Shown one piece after another: positions 11,801 through 23,130 of a DNA stretch of 64,000 nt. Within the stretch, counting starts at the first letter, position 1; every line of letters begins with the position of its first letter. The stretch spans positions 30,781,060 to 30,845,059 of the forward strand of contig OW203768.1 in the NCBI GenBank assembly GCA_934045905.1. Direction: 5' to 3'. Both the position numbers and the translations under genes were made by a program. The notes beneath the pieces were generated by a model. The model was not told the DNA's origin. It did not search any database and worked only from the letters and a program-made list of their open reading frames with translations. Source of the DNA: Leuctra nigra. Its lineage: Eukaryota; Arthropoda; Insecta; Plecoptera; Leuctridae.

Positions 11801-12800
11801 AAAAGTCTGTCCAAATACACATTTCGCCAATTATACTCATGCCGTTTTTTCTTATTAATTTGTAGAAAATGTTTCGTGTTCTTTTTCTTTACATTCTATA
11901 ATTTAAAAGAGTGGTTAGGATTTGATTGTATAGGAGCTCTCTCCCCCGCAACTTGTTAGTGAATAAATAAAACAAACGAACACATGCTAACACAACGACC
12001 CTTTCCATTGTCAGCAGCGTGGAAAACCAGCGTCAACCAACCAAACATCAAAACAACAATAATAATCCTCAGAACATTGCAATGGGCTGGACATCTCGCG
12101 TCATAATCACATGAGAGAGATTCAGAACACATCGCAAACCGTTTATAAAACCTTTTCTACACCCGATCTACATATCGATCTTATTTTGTTCACAGTGTCT
12201 ATTCTTTTAGAAAAATCTTCTGATTGTTTGTCCTCGGCACCGCTGTAAACTCGGCTGCGTAAAATTTTCACAAAAAGTGGACATATATCCTAGGCTCATT
12301 ATTTATATATACCTACTCCACTGATATGCAACTTCGGGAGGTAGTTTTGATACACATTTTCTGGCTTTCCTAAATTTAAGAAATATTTAAAGGAAAAAAG
12401 TTATATATTTATAGTTAATGCGATCCCCAGGACTTATCATTTGTCCGATCAAGTTCAAACTGTGCATTCACTGGCATCAATATTATATCAGATTGTCAGC
12501 TTGCCTGATTTCCAAGGTCTCTATGCTCGCTCATCAACGCTGTACCGAGTGTCCATGCACTGGGTAAACGATCTCCAAATGTAACTCACATCGGTTGAAT
12601 TCACATGGGATTGTCTCCGTCGTCCGGGGAATATCCAGCACTTGAACACAGAATCTCCGCCAGGCAGGACCGCTATAGTTCGGAATCGAAAGAGAGTTTA
12701 TTTTCATAAGATCTGCGGTTGTCACAGAGCGCTCGCGGCTTGGCGCTTCCGCTCAGCAAACACAGCTCGTCGTTGCAACGGACGCGTTCTTCGCTGACTA
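11801..12800. other. No gene recognised
   Basis: Nothing assignable except a short block at about 12529-12550 (GCTCGCTCATCAACG...) that recurs at 36072-36110 (inverted) and 48193-48232. Confidence 0.4.
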
Positions 12801-12804
12801 CAGG

Positions 12805-12924
12805 GGTCCTATTCTATAACTTGAACATCCAGAATCGGCCAGAATCCGACTCGGTGCAATGTTAATCCATGTGGACGATGAATCGGATTCTGTCCGAATC
12901 GGGAATTTTGATATTATAGGGTCC
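12805..12924. mobile_element. Short MITE-like inverted repeat
   Basis: A 120-bp segment has imperfect inverted ends (GGTCCTATTCTATA / ATTATAGGGTCC) and inverted inner blocks (CAGAATCC / GGATTCTG). CAGG flanks both sides (12801-12804, 12925-12928). It is short and imperfect, so a decayed MITE is likely; the class is not determined. Confidence 0.45.
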
Positions 12925-12928
12925 CAGG

Positions 12929-13900
12929 CCGAGTGTGTGTAATTACTGATTTTCCGTAGAAATAATTGTGTCCGAGGGCCGTTCTATCCAGTGAAGTCAA
13001 AGGCTGTCAGACTTCAATTTTAAATGTATTAAACGCGTGTTACTTTGAGTAAGTGAATACTTTTGTAAAATTAAAAGAATATTTGATAAAAACTCGAAAG
13101 GTTTCGAGATCGATCAAAGCCAAAGGGGAATAGAGCCTACAAAAGGCTCCATTTACGCGTTTTTTTAAAGGAATAATTTGAACCAATCGGGTTTACCTTA
13201 CCCTTTGACAACTAATAAAACCGTACTTTTTCCAGGAGAGGAGTCTCAATCCACTTCTTTTGTAGTACGGTTACATATTGGAGAAAGAATTAGAGGTGCT
13301 GAAGTGAATTCGCACGTACCTACTACGTAATGTCACAGATTGCCAATGAGTCAACTACTGACAGCTTAGCTCCGTCCGACATTCCGTGTCGTGTCGTATT
13401 TCGTCTTCATTTCCATATACCTTACAATCATTTCATGACGTAATGACCTTGAGTCCAAATGCATGGATCTCAACGCCCGAGATATTGTACATGGGCTGTT
13501 TGATTCAAGGTCGTGCTCGTTGGTTATGCGGCGAGTTTGATTTAGTCGTGACGTCATGCGTCCATATGGTCTAAACGTGGAATGCACCATAGTTCTACCA
13601 TTCACATAGTTCTACCATTGACATTAGCTCTAGTATGTAGGGATTGGGTATTGTTATCAAGGCTCAATGGTCGACATTGGAGACAGCACCTTTAAAATTC
13701 CGGCTTTACAAAGATTATTAATTCTGGTTTCGATCATCTCTTGTTTACATATCTATGACCCGACTTGATTAAAAGAATATTGTTGTACTGAGTCAGGTTT
13801 CCCAATCTGGTAAAACGTACGAATCTCAGCCGGACACGTGATGAATTTGACCTTGTCTATACGTAAGAACGAGACGGCGGACTTTGTCATTACAGATTGT
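12929..13900. other. No gene recognised
   Basis: One TGACGTCA octamer at 13549-13556; otherwise nothing recognised. Confidence 0.4.
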
Positions 13901-13948
13901 CACTGGTTCTACGTCAATATTTCGGGTGGTAGGCAGTACGCTCCTATT

Positions 13949-14314
13949 GGGGTTAAAAAACGGAGTTTTTCAAAATCAATTTTCCCAGTGGGTTTTTTGA
14001 GTGGGTTTTTTCGTTTTTTTCTGGTTTTTTCAGAACATGTTTATTTTGTATTTAGTGTTCTGTCTGAGTGGGATTCCTTGGTACTTTGGATCAGGGATTA
14101 CCCTCTTTCATAACCTTATGAATATTTACATAATATCAATGTAATTCACTTTTCTTTATCAATTTGAGAAGTGTTTGAAATTTAAATAAATATTAGTTAA
14201 ATATCTTAACTTATAAGACTTATTTTCATGACTTTTTTTTTTGAAAAAAACCCAATTTGGTAAAAAAAAACCCGCCGGGTTTTTTCGGGTCGGGGAAAAT
14301 TATGCCAACCCCGG
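13949..14314. mobile_element. hAT-like short element inserted in a tandem repeat
   Basis: The 366-bp segment is flanked by a perfect 8-bp duplication CTCCTATT (13941-13948, 14315-14322). The left end GGGGTT matches the inverted right end, and T-rich GGGTTTTTT words on the left are mirrored by AAAAAACCC words on the right. Excising it rejoins the GGCAGTACG-CTCCTATTG context seen in the tandem repeats downstream, which supports insertion. No coding frame is present. Confidence 0.65.
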
Positions 14315-14333
14315 CTCCTATTGACATGTAGTC

Positions 14334-14535
14334 GGGTGGTAGGCAGTACGGGATGAGGTGGTAGGCAGTACGGGATGGGAGAGTGAGCTCCTATTGAAAT
14401 GCGGCGAGTGTGTGCGCTGGATCTGATGTGTAGTCGGGTGGTAGGCAGTACGGGATGAGGTGGTAGGCAGTACGGAATTGGAGAGTGAGCTCCTATTGAA
14501 ATGCGGCGAGTGTGTGCGCTGGATCTGATGCACTA
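14334..14535 (+). repeat. Tandem repeat, about 101-bp unit
   Basis: Two near-identical units start at about 14334 and 14435. Each contains two copies of GGTGGTAGGCAGTACGG, then GAGTGAGCTCCTATTGAAATG and GTGTGTGCGCTGGATCTGAT. A partial unit precedes the hAT-like insertion at about 13925. Confidence 0.8.
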
Positions 14536-17500
14536 ATGGCGAGACTTACGAAGCGGCATGACGAGGACGTGCGTGGATTATGTGAGCGGGAGAAGCTTGC
14601 ACTAAACATCACATCGAGACGGGAACCAAGTCTCTGGAAGTTCCTTTTCATCGTCACAACTTACTTATTATGGCGAACGCAATTGCTATTTAAGTGGCAG
14701 CTCAGCTCGATCAAAGTATGTCGAAGTTTCTGGGAGATGAGAAGTGGATGAGAGATGCTAATTTCCGCCACCGCAAAGGAGGGCGCGGAAAAGGATTTGA
14801 GACTCTGAAGTTAAAATGGATTATAGATGTCTGTAATTTTTGTATTGCACTGTTCAACTACGCTAATACCGAAGAATTAATGATTATGATGATGGGGCGT
14901 ATTATCATTCCATATATACCCATGAATATGAGGGGGTGGGGGGAGAAGGAGGCACGCCCTCTCCCCAAAATCCGGCAGTAATCTAAAAATATTAGCACAA
15001 AAATAATATGTGTACCAAAAATAACAATTATTTTAATTAATTTGATAAAATAACATACACTATGGGTATGTTATTTACACATATCATTGAACATTTAAGT
15101 TTTGAAAAATATATTTATAATTCCTATACTGATATTTCTTGATAAACGAATGGCCTTGAACCAAAATGTTCTCGGTGGCTGCGTTACGATTCCCTGTGTT
15201 ATAGCAGTAAGTTTCTAAATACTAGGATGATGAAGAATAAGATGAGAACATGGGAATGACTCGGTGCTTCGGTTTTAGATATCGATCGGTGAATCCAAAA
15301 AAGAACTCAATACTGATACACGAGTAGGTATTATACATTCGTCGACACTTTACCGTAAATTATCATGTAGTCGAATTGCAAAATCAAGGGAGACCACATG
15401 ATATAGAAGCTGCCTTCAGGATGCAGACAACAAAGTTGAAATGCCTAATGAGATTTAGTGGGTTTGTGAACGGACAACACCGGCAATCTGATTATCCAGT
15501 GGAAGACGCCACTTCTCAGCTAACAATCTGCTACACGATCAAAAGGGAACACGATCAAAGGCTCGCACTTTGTCTCTAAATTGCCAACACCAGTCAATCA
15601 GCTAGCTGATCATATTCAGGTCTTCTGTGTCGCCGAAGCAACAAAGCACAATTCTCAACGGGCTCCATTCATAAATCGAATTTCTTTCAATCTATTCTTC
15701 GACTTTCTGATTTGGAATTGGCTTCGAATTCGCAGGAATCAGGAAAACCCTAGAGATATTCGGCATCATCTTTTTGATACGTTACACCTTTTCCTTTTCC
15801 TATAACCTAGGTACGTGAAGACGTGTCTATATAGTATGCATTATAAATAACAACGTTGATAGACGTCACAAATACGTCCGTTTAATTGTGACAGTAACAT
15901 AACCACCTGATACTACCAGCTAATTATAAGATAGCAACATACACACCACGTTACTGATTCACTGCAATCCGCTCAGCGTGACACGACGTGACGTCATAGC
16001 TCCTTTAAGACACGTCGATGCCAGCGCCAGGTGATCAATTCGAGTACTAAGCCGCTGCATTAGCACAGCGCATGCGCGAGCAGCATTAATAAATAATAAC
16101 ACTATCGCCTGGCAGTAATGGACTAGAGACATAATCACTTCAGGCTTTTCCAACTTTTCTTTTATCAATGAGATATTAATCATTTAAAACCATGCATCCC
16201 AGTGATTGCATACGGCTATCCTCCTCGATTTGAAAGTACAAAAGTAAAAAATATGCAATATTACATTTTGTAGACCGCGAAAATAGGGCAATACACATTA
16301 TTTTTTACATTATTATATCTCCTGCAACTCCCACAAACAGTTTAATTACTCAGTGAAAACAACTGTGATACTATTTTTATTAAAAAAATACACGAGTTTT
16401 ACACTACATACATTGAATATACGAATTTCTGTAAAAAAAAATACTCTGCTTCTAATAAATGTACCCAACGAAAACTCTGCTGATTATATTATGTTTTTGT
16501 TATTTGTTTGAACATCTCTTTTATGTACACAAAAAATAAATTTACAACAACACTCTTCCACTAAGTTCCTAAAAGGGACGTGGATTAAATATTAAAGCGC
16601 AACTGTATAGCACAAGCAGAATTATACATGCCCAGAGCATTAAACTATCTCAAATATCTTAGAGCTATCCTCTTAGTTAGTATTAATTCAAATGCGAACT
16701 TAAATTATCATTATTATTCTACAGTAGTCCGGAGGGGCTTTAGTACCAAGAGAAATAACAAACATTCTCCGAAAAGCTTGTAAATTTACATTTAAAAAGA
16801 CGCGTAGATTCCGGCTTGTTTTCATCGAATAGCAATTGTTTACTTAGGAACCCAACTTTATGATAATAATAAAAGTCTCCTCGATACCAAGGTAAGATGT
16901 AAGTATCTATTCTTCTTTGTTATAAAGAAGTTTTTGCCTCCGTTCGAGTAGGAATTGAAAAGAAACAAACAGTCTGAAGCCAGAGGAAGCAGACAAAGCT
17001 GATAGAAAATAGAAGTATACTCAAGTACGTACTTCCTTTCTTATACGCTTCTGCTTGGTTGTTACATAATAATCAAAGTTTTCATTAAAAATGCATATTG
17101 AAGCGAAGCATGAGAAAACCGCCCTCAGATGGTTTCAGTTACCAAGGGAATATGAAAGAGTGTTTCGTTAAAACTCAAACGAATGAGATATTGTATCAAC
17201 GTTTTCAATTCTTCTTTTGAATTCACAATTAAACATTGACGCTCTGAACAAACAACGATGTCGTGTCCATGGTAACTCGGTTCTGCTATTCATCAAATTA
17301 CAAATCGCTAAAAAGCTGAATAGTTGATATCACACCCACTTTCGACTAGCAGCAATCAAGTTCCAATTATCATGGCTTTCATCAAAACTCGGTAATAATT
17401 AAAACATCAAAATGTACATTCAAAACCGTGTTCGTTATTGCAAAACAGTCCAAAGAACTTTCATACAACGGTGATACTGTAAATAAATATACGTTTTAAA

Positions 17501-17690
17501 GAGTAGCATTGATGGAGTAGGTAATTAATTATTCATTTGTGATCATTTCAGTATCCAACATAAAATTAAAGGTGGTGGCAAGTCCATATTATGCTCAACA
17601 TCATAGCTTATGAATATGCAGGACTAATAAAAAATTAACAAAAAGAGCAATTCATTCCCGCAAGAAACATGATAATATTTTATTCACCGC
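14536..17690. other. No gene recognised
   Basis: About 3 kb, AT-rich from about 14990, with one TGACGTCA at 15989-15996. Small open frames have no recognisable motif. Confidence 0.4.
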
Positions 17691-17694
17691 ATCC

Positions 17695-17830
17695 CTTCTC
17701 TGACGTCACTGAGAAGTGGCGCGCGCATTGCCTACTCGGCGGCCATCTTGCTGCGTCGCATTGGTCCGTGGCGGTGCTACGTCAGAGGGCGTGTCAATTT
17801 GAAAGGGGATCGCCACTTCTGTGATTGCGA
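17695..17830. promoter_or_regulatory. Candidate CpG-rich promoter
   Basis: Within 90 bp there are TGACGTCA (17701-17708), GCCATCTTG (17742-17750, a YY1-type site on the minus strand), ATTGG (17760-17764, an inverted CCAAT box) and a half CRE TACGTCA (17778-17784), in locally CpG-rich DNA set in AT-rich surroundings. This combination is typical of TATA-less promoters. No adjacent exon was recognised on either side, so the transcript and direction are unknown. Confidence 0.35.
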
Positions 17831-18625
17831 CCGTCTCGTTGAAGAAAGACTATAACTTGAAGCCATATAGTTGTAGAGAATTAATCGCATTATCTGCTTC
17901 GTAGGTTGATCAACTTAGGTTGATTTTATTCCATTGACATATTAAAAGCTATGAACAGTCCGCAGTAATATTTTGAATAGAAGTCGTTGAATTATGTTTA
18001 AATAATGTTCACCAATGCACGGAGTTCATTAAATTTTGTCGCTTCAGCACAACGACGGTTCGCAATCCGAATGGTGGTAATGAGGGTGATCCTTTAACTT
18101 AGTTACGTGTTACGAGGTCTGGGTAAGCGAACAGGAAAACCACTGTTCTTGAAAGCGTTTTCTTTTTTTCTTTTGTCTTCACACTACAGAATTTAAAAAA
18201 ATCAAATACTAGTAGAGGCCCAAGTCAGCTGACTAAATAATGCTACACACCCTGTCAGTGTACTTCAGTGTGTGGTATAAGCTCCTTACCATGGAATAAG
18301 GAGCTACTTTCTGATTTTTTGTTTAAAAAATAATTTGAAGACTAAATGTCAAAAGACGCTCAGACGAACCGAGCGTTCCCCGTTCGCTTACCGCTCAACT
18401 GCGATGTTATCGAGTTTCAACTCCACCGCCAGGTTCGTATTGTTGGTCCAGAGCGAACCTGCAAGACGCCGGGGAGACGTCGAGCCTGAAGCCACAGGTG
18501 AGCGAGCTCGTGAATATTGCACCGACTCATTAATAACTCCCAGCCACTCGGATCCGGCCGAGAAGCAAACATGATTACAAGCCCATTGTGTGCGCGAGAA
18601 CAAGACGTTCAGATCAACTGCTCGT

Positions 18626-19284
18626 CTTCCCAGTGGTATTGCGCGTGCATTGTGTTGCGTCTTCCCAGTGGTATTGCGCGTGCATTGTGTTGCGTCTTGC
18701 CAGTGGTATTGCGCGTGCATTGTGTTGCGTCTTGCCAGTGGTATTGCGCGTACATTGTGTTGCGTCTTGCCAGTGGTATTGCGCGTGCATTGTGTTGCGT
18801 CTTGCCAGTGGTATTGCGCGTACATTGTGTTGCGTCTTGCCAGTGGTATTGCGCGTGCATTGTGTTGCGTCTTGCCAGTGGTATTGCGCGTGCATTGTGT
18901 TGCGTCTTCCCAGTGGTATTGCGCGTGCATTGTGTTGCGTCTTCTCAGTGGTATTGCGCGTGCATTGTGTTGCGTCTTGCCAGTGGTATTGCGCGTGCAT
19001 TGTGTTGCGTCTTGCCAGTGGTATTGCGCGTGCATTGTGTTGCGTCTTGCCAGTGGTATTGCGCGTGCATTGTGTTGCGTCTTGCCAGTTGTATTGCGCG
19101 TGCATTGTGTTGCGTCTTGCCAGTGGTATTGCGCGTGCATTGTGTTGCGTCTTGCCAGTGGTATTGCGCGTGCATTGTGTTGCGTCTTGCCAGTGGTATT
19201 GCGCGTGCATTGTGTTGCGTCTTGCCAGTTGTGTTGCGTCTTGCCAGTGGTATTGCGCGTGCATTGTGTTGCGTCTTGCCAGTG
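18626..19284. repeat. 35-bp minisatellite, about 19 units
   Basis: The unit CTTGCCAGTGGTATTGCGCG + TGCATTGTGTTGCGT repeats about 19 times with few substitutions (CTTCCCAG or CTTCTCAG in some early units, TACATTGTG in two). One unit near 19228 is internally shortened. Because 35 is not a multiple of three, both strands show long open frames, which are artefacts. Confidence 0.95.
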
Positions 19285-19496
19285 TACACTCGCAACCACG
19301 TCTATGGGAGCAGGCTGCATCTTGCAAGAGGACGATTTGTTAATAAAGCCAGTGATTGGTGGGAGGGGGGGGGGGGGGAAGGGGGGTGCATGGGTAAGGT
19401 TCTTCTAGTTCTTTTCCTCCTCGCGACCAGACTTTTTAAATATCGAGTGTGTGCGTATATTTAAACGAAATATGCCATGCAACATACTGGAGGGTA

Positions 19497-19940
19497 TCAG
19501 GGACGCGCCAGGAATTTTTGCTAGAGTGGGCAGTGACCGGTGGGTAATTGTTTAGGGTGGGCAAAACTTTTTTTATTTTCCTCTGAGTGTATACAGGTGC
19601 CCATAGCAGAGCGTTTATCGGATTTTTAAAACAATAGTTGGGAAGCTGAAAATATTACTTTTGGGGTATCATATGATTCAAATATCATATAAAATAGGGA
19701 TTGTAATGTTAACAAACAAGGATTTAATCTATAATATACAGCTACAGCTTGAATCGGCGTAATTTTAGAAAAATATTATATCTGTGTTATTTCATTACTT
19801 ATTTTATTAAATTATACACACAAATTAAAATTCAAAGATTCGATTATTTTTGGGTGGGCAGAGAGTGGGCAGTAAACAATTTTGGGTGGGCAGAAGACAA
19901 TTTTGGGTGGGCGTGCGCCCACCTGCGCCCACACACTGGA
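19497..19940. mobile_element. Possible hAT-like element with GTGGGC repeats
   Basis: The segment begins CAGGGACGCGCCAGGAATTT and ends near GCCCACCTGCGCCCACAC. GGGTGGGCA words recur at both ends, a layout common in hAT elements. ACTGGAGG occurs just outside both ends (about 19485 and 19936), but it is not directly adjacent to the left CAGGG terminus, so the boundaries are doubtful. No transposase. Confidence 0.35.
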
Positions 19941-22900
19941 GGACATTATGACCTCAAGTATACGACCTCAGTGTTCAATATGATTGATTTACGATTGATT
20001 TCGTACACTTTGAGGACGAAAGTGATAATAATCTACGTCATAATCTACTCCAGTGTATGGCATTATTTCGCAGGAGCTTAAAAGTGCGATATTGCGATAG
20101 TGCGAATAATGTGAAGTAAAATATTGAAAAAAACACTCTGAAGAACCACGCGAGTCCCGCTATATACCTTACCGAAGCCACACCCCTGAACAGGCCTTAA
20201 CGTCGCACTGTTTTGCAACTCTAGGCTGATGGCGACGAATTAATGTTTGAAGATGATATTATGATGAACAGGAATCGAACCCGAGATCGCCGGAGCCAAC
20301 TTATTCAGTTTACTTGATCTTCTCGCAGACTATGGAAGTCGTTTTAAAAGAAATCGCACTTTTATTACTGACTACATCGACAATGCCGTTTCTAATGTTA
20401 TCTTCATTGTTCTGCGAAGTAGTGAAGTAGAGCTGGTATTGTCGTTCACATCCCCACTCCCATAGCAACATCATTTCATGTATCATTTCACAGTAGCCAT
20501 GTAGTTTGCAGAGCGAGTGCCGGTAAATAATTAACAGTATTCTATTGACAACACAGCCGGATATTACTTAAACATTGCCTCCTGGGTGAAACTGAACTGT
20601 ATGGAAATGTCACCGAGGGGCTTTGGGGAAACATTGCCTTGCTCGTAGAGTACACGCTGAGACATATTGTTCATCATGCATGGATGATGGCAACGCTTTC
20701 ATTACAGCTTGATATGGGACATAATGCCGATTTGAATAGTGGACTGGCAAATGTACAATGGAATATTTGAACGAAAACTTATAGTGTGAATGTTTTATGC
20801 AGTAACTGGGGCTCGAACCTGAGGTTTGGTGAAAATGTTCGCCTTACGGAATTGAATGATAACGCTGATAAAACAAAAGATTTCACTACATTTCACAAAG
20901 TCGTACATTTTCGCGTGCGGTTTCGATTCGAGATAGGTATACACTTGGTCATCTCACTTGCTGGGCGATCTTTAGCTGACCGGCTGGAAGGACTAGAAAC
21001 ATTGCACTTTTTATTTACTGTGCCACGATGAGCTCCGAAGATGGATGGTAGTAGTAGTCTTAGTAGTAGGGAAACCTTCCCATCATTTGCCTCTGGACTG
21101 AGGGAAACCACAAACAAATCTCCGACCAGCCGCATCCGATTAACAGAACCCGGAAGCTTTTGAGTGATGTCGAGATATCCAATCACCGGTCAATTACAAA
21201 TTAACTCTCTAGAAGTTGGTCAAATGCAACCGGTTTTCTGAAAACATGCAATTTGGATTTACATAAATGTGTGTGGTTTCGTGACAACTTCACATTTTTA
21301 ATAGTTTTGTTTGCGACTCGATTTGAAACTCGATTTGTTACAAATCTGTTACAATTGATTACAACTACTGTCATGAAGCCGTGACGTAGGAATGGAAACG
21401 ATTGTGTTACGATGAAAAGCCTCGTGATTGATGATCCTCCCGATCAGCACGTCGACGTGACACCTCCACGATCTCGATATCGATCTCGATCGGGAAGTCG
21501 CGCGATCTTGGCACGGTGAGTTGTCGAGCACCGAGCTGCCAAGAGGTCCCACGCGACCACACTTATTCTTAGTTTTATTCCTCGCTTCTGTGAATGAAAC
21601 ATCGGCCTGTGCGAGACTCTGGTCTACGTGCGAACCTCTTCAGGAGAGTTGGCTGAACAGAAGTGCATTCTTGTGACCAGATCGCGTTTCATTGCCGTCA
21701 GAGCGATCACTTGAAGTATTAAACAACGTGATAAAATATTCTTGCATAACTGTTTCTTGCGTCCAACTTATAAACACATGTGCGTGCGTCCGAACTTTAA
21801 GGTGCTGCAAGCGCGAATGATTTTGACGCTTGTTTCACGCACTTTTTGGGATACGACTGGAGATAAAATGGCTTGACGAATTGATTTGAAATTGTTATCA
21901 AGATTTAGATAAAATACAAACTTCGGGTTATCACTACATTTTAATTTTTTGCTTTGTTAATTAGTAATACTTGGTTTTTGGGTAAAAATGGTCTATTTTC
22001 TTGTCTCGCAGGGTGCTGTATGAGATTGGTCTCGTGGTGTTGAGGACTGACATAAGCAATATCTACTTGGGACGCAATTACTTCTGAGCATGAGGCTGTT
22101 AGAAAACTACTTCTTACATTTCAAATATCTTGAGTGGTTGAAAAGTGACGACGAATGTAGGAAATATTGTAATTTCGATGTGCAGTCGACTCGAATGTTG
22201 AATTATCAATCCTGGGAAGTGTACTTACCAATGCACATCAGTGATTGGGAACAACGATTAAGGACAAGGTCTAAGGACACGTGATCAAGGCCTATTGGAC
22301 TGAATCCTGAGTCTGGCTTCATAACATTGCACTGGGTCTGTAATCCAAGCCAAATGATCGACTTCGGAACATCACGTTTGCTATTTACTATTTTCCCACT
22401 TGAAATTTTATCCATTCAAACAAGTAGAAGAGAGAACTTTTTTAAAACACTGCCATTATCAAAGGATGCCTCAAGGACACAGTATAACATTATTGGAAAT
22501 TGGAAATATAAGAAATATGATTAATATGCTAGAATCATTATAAATTATAGAAAATGCATTGAATTAGAAATGAAAGCAATAAAAGTGCAAATGATGATGA
22601 TAATGATGATGACATTTGATGATGCGATGATGCGATGATATTACAGCGAATGTCTCAAAGACATATACAATTTTTGGAAAATTATATTTGATTTGCCAGT
22701 CAAATCTTGTACGAAAAATTGATCCGCACTCTCGTATGATAAAAACAATTACACGGTAAAAACGATCAGCAATAGGCATAATTTAAATAATTTATATGAC
22801 GTTGGGAACATCATGTGTTTAATTAACAAGTAGTGAAGGGTTGTACAATATTTCGTTTTTAAGTTCCGAATAAATAAAATTATAACCTCGTACTCGCACA

Positions 22901-23010
22901 TAAGGGATTTGTTTATTCTTCTCTTCAAGACCGACCAATAGAATAAGATCAATACAAACGCAGACACGACTTGACTTGCAATATGCGAAGAGAAACCACT
23001 TCACCTGAGT
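19941..23010. other. No gene; scattered SINE-like fragments
   Basis: About 20262-20300 (minus strand) resembles a tRNA-like box B (GGAATCGAACCCGAGA on +). About 21030-21180 (minus) resembles the body of the SINE at 34838 (GAGGGAAACCAC, GGAAACCTTCC). A GAT-rich microsatellite lies at about 22586-22640. No exon was recognised. Confidence 0.35.
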
Positions 23011-23013
23011 CCA

Positions 23014-23130
23014 GGGGTGCGATCATGTAAAAACACATCTTTCTCGCGTGACAACTTCTCACCTCGATGTTATCAAGCCTCTCAGGTGAGATGCGATACC
23101 AAGACTTTTCACTTTACATGATTCCACCCC
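23014..23130. mobile_element. Short palindromic MITE
   Basis: A 117-bp segment with inverted ends GGGGTGCGATCATGTAAA / TTTACATGATTCCACCCC and inner inverted CTCACCT / AGGTGAG. No clear target duplication was seen. It is non-coding. Confidence 0.55.

Noticed and set aside
18388..19464. Long open frames (up to 315 codons) on both strands
   Set aside because: All five derive from the 35-bp minisatellite, whose length is not a multiple of three, so the same short peptides appear in every frame.
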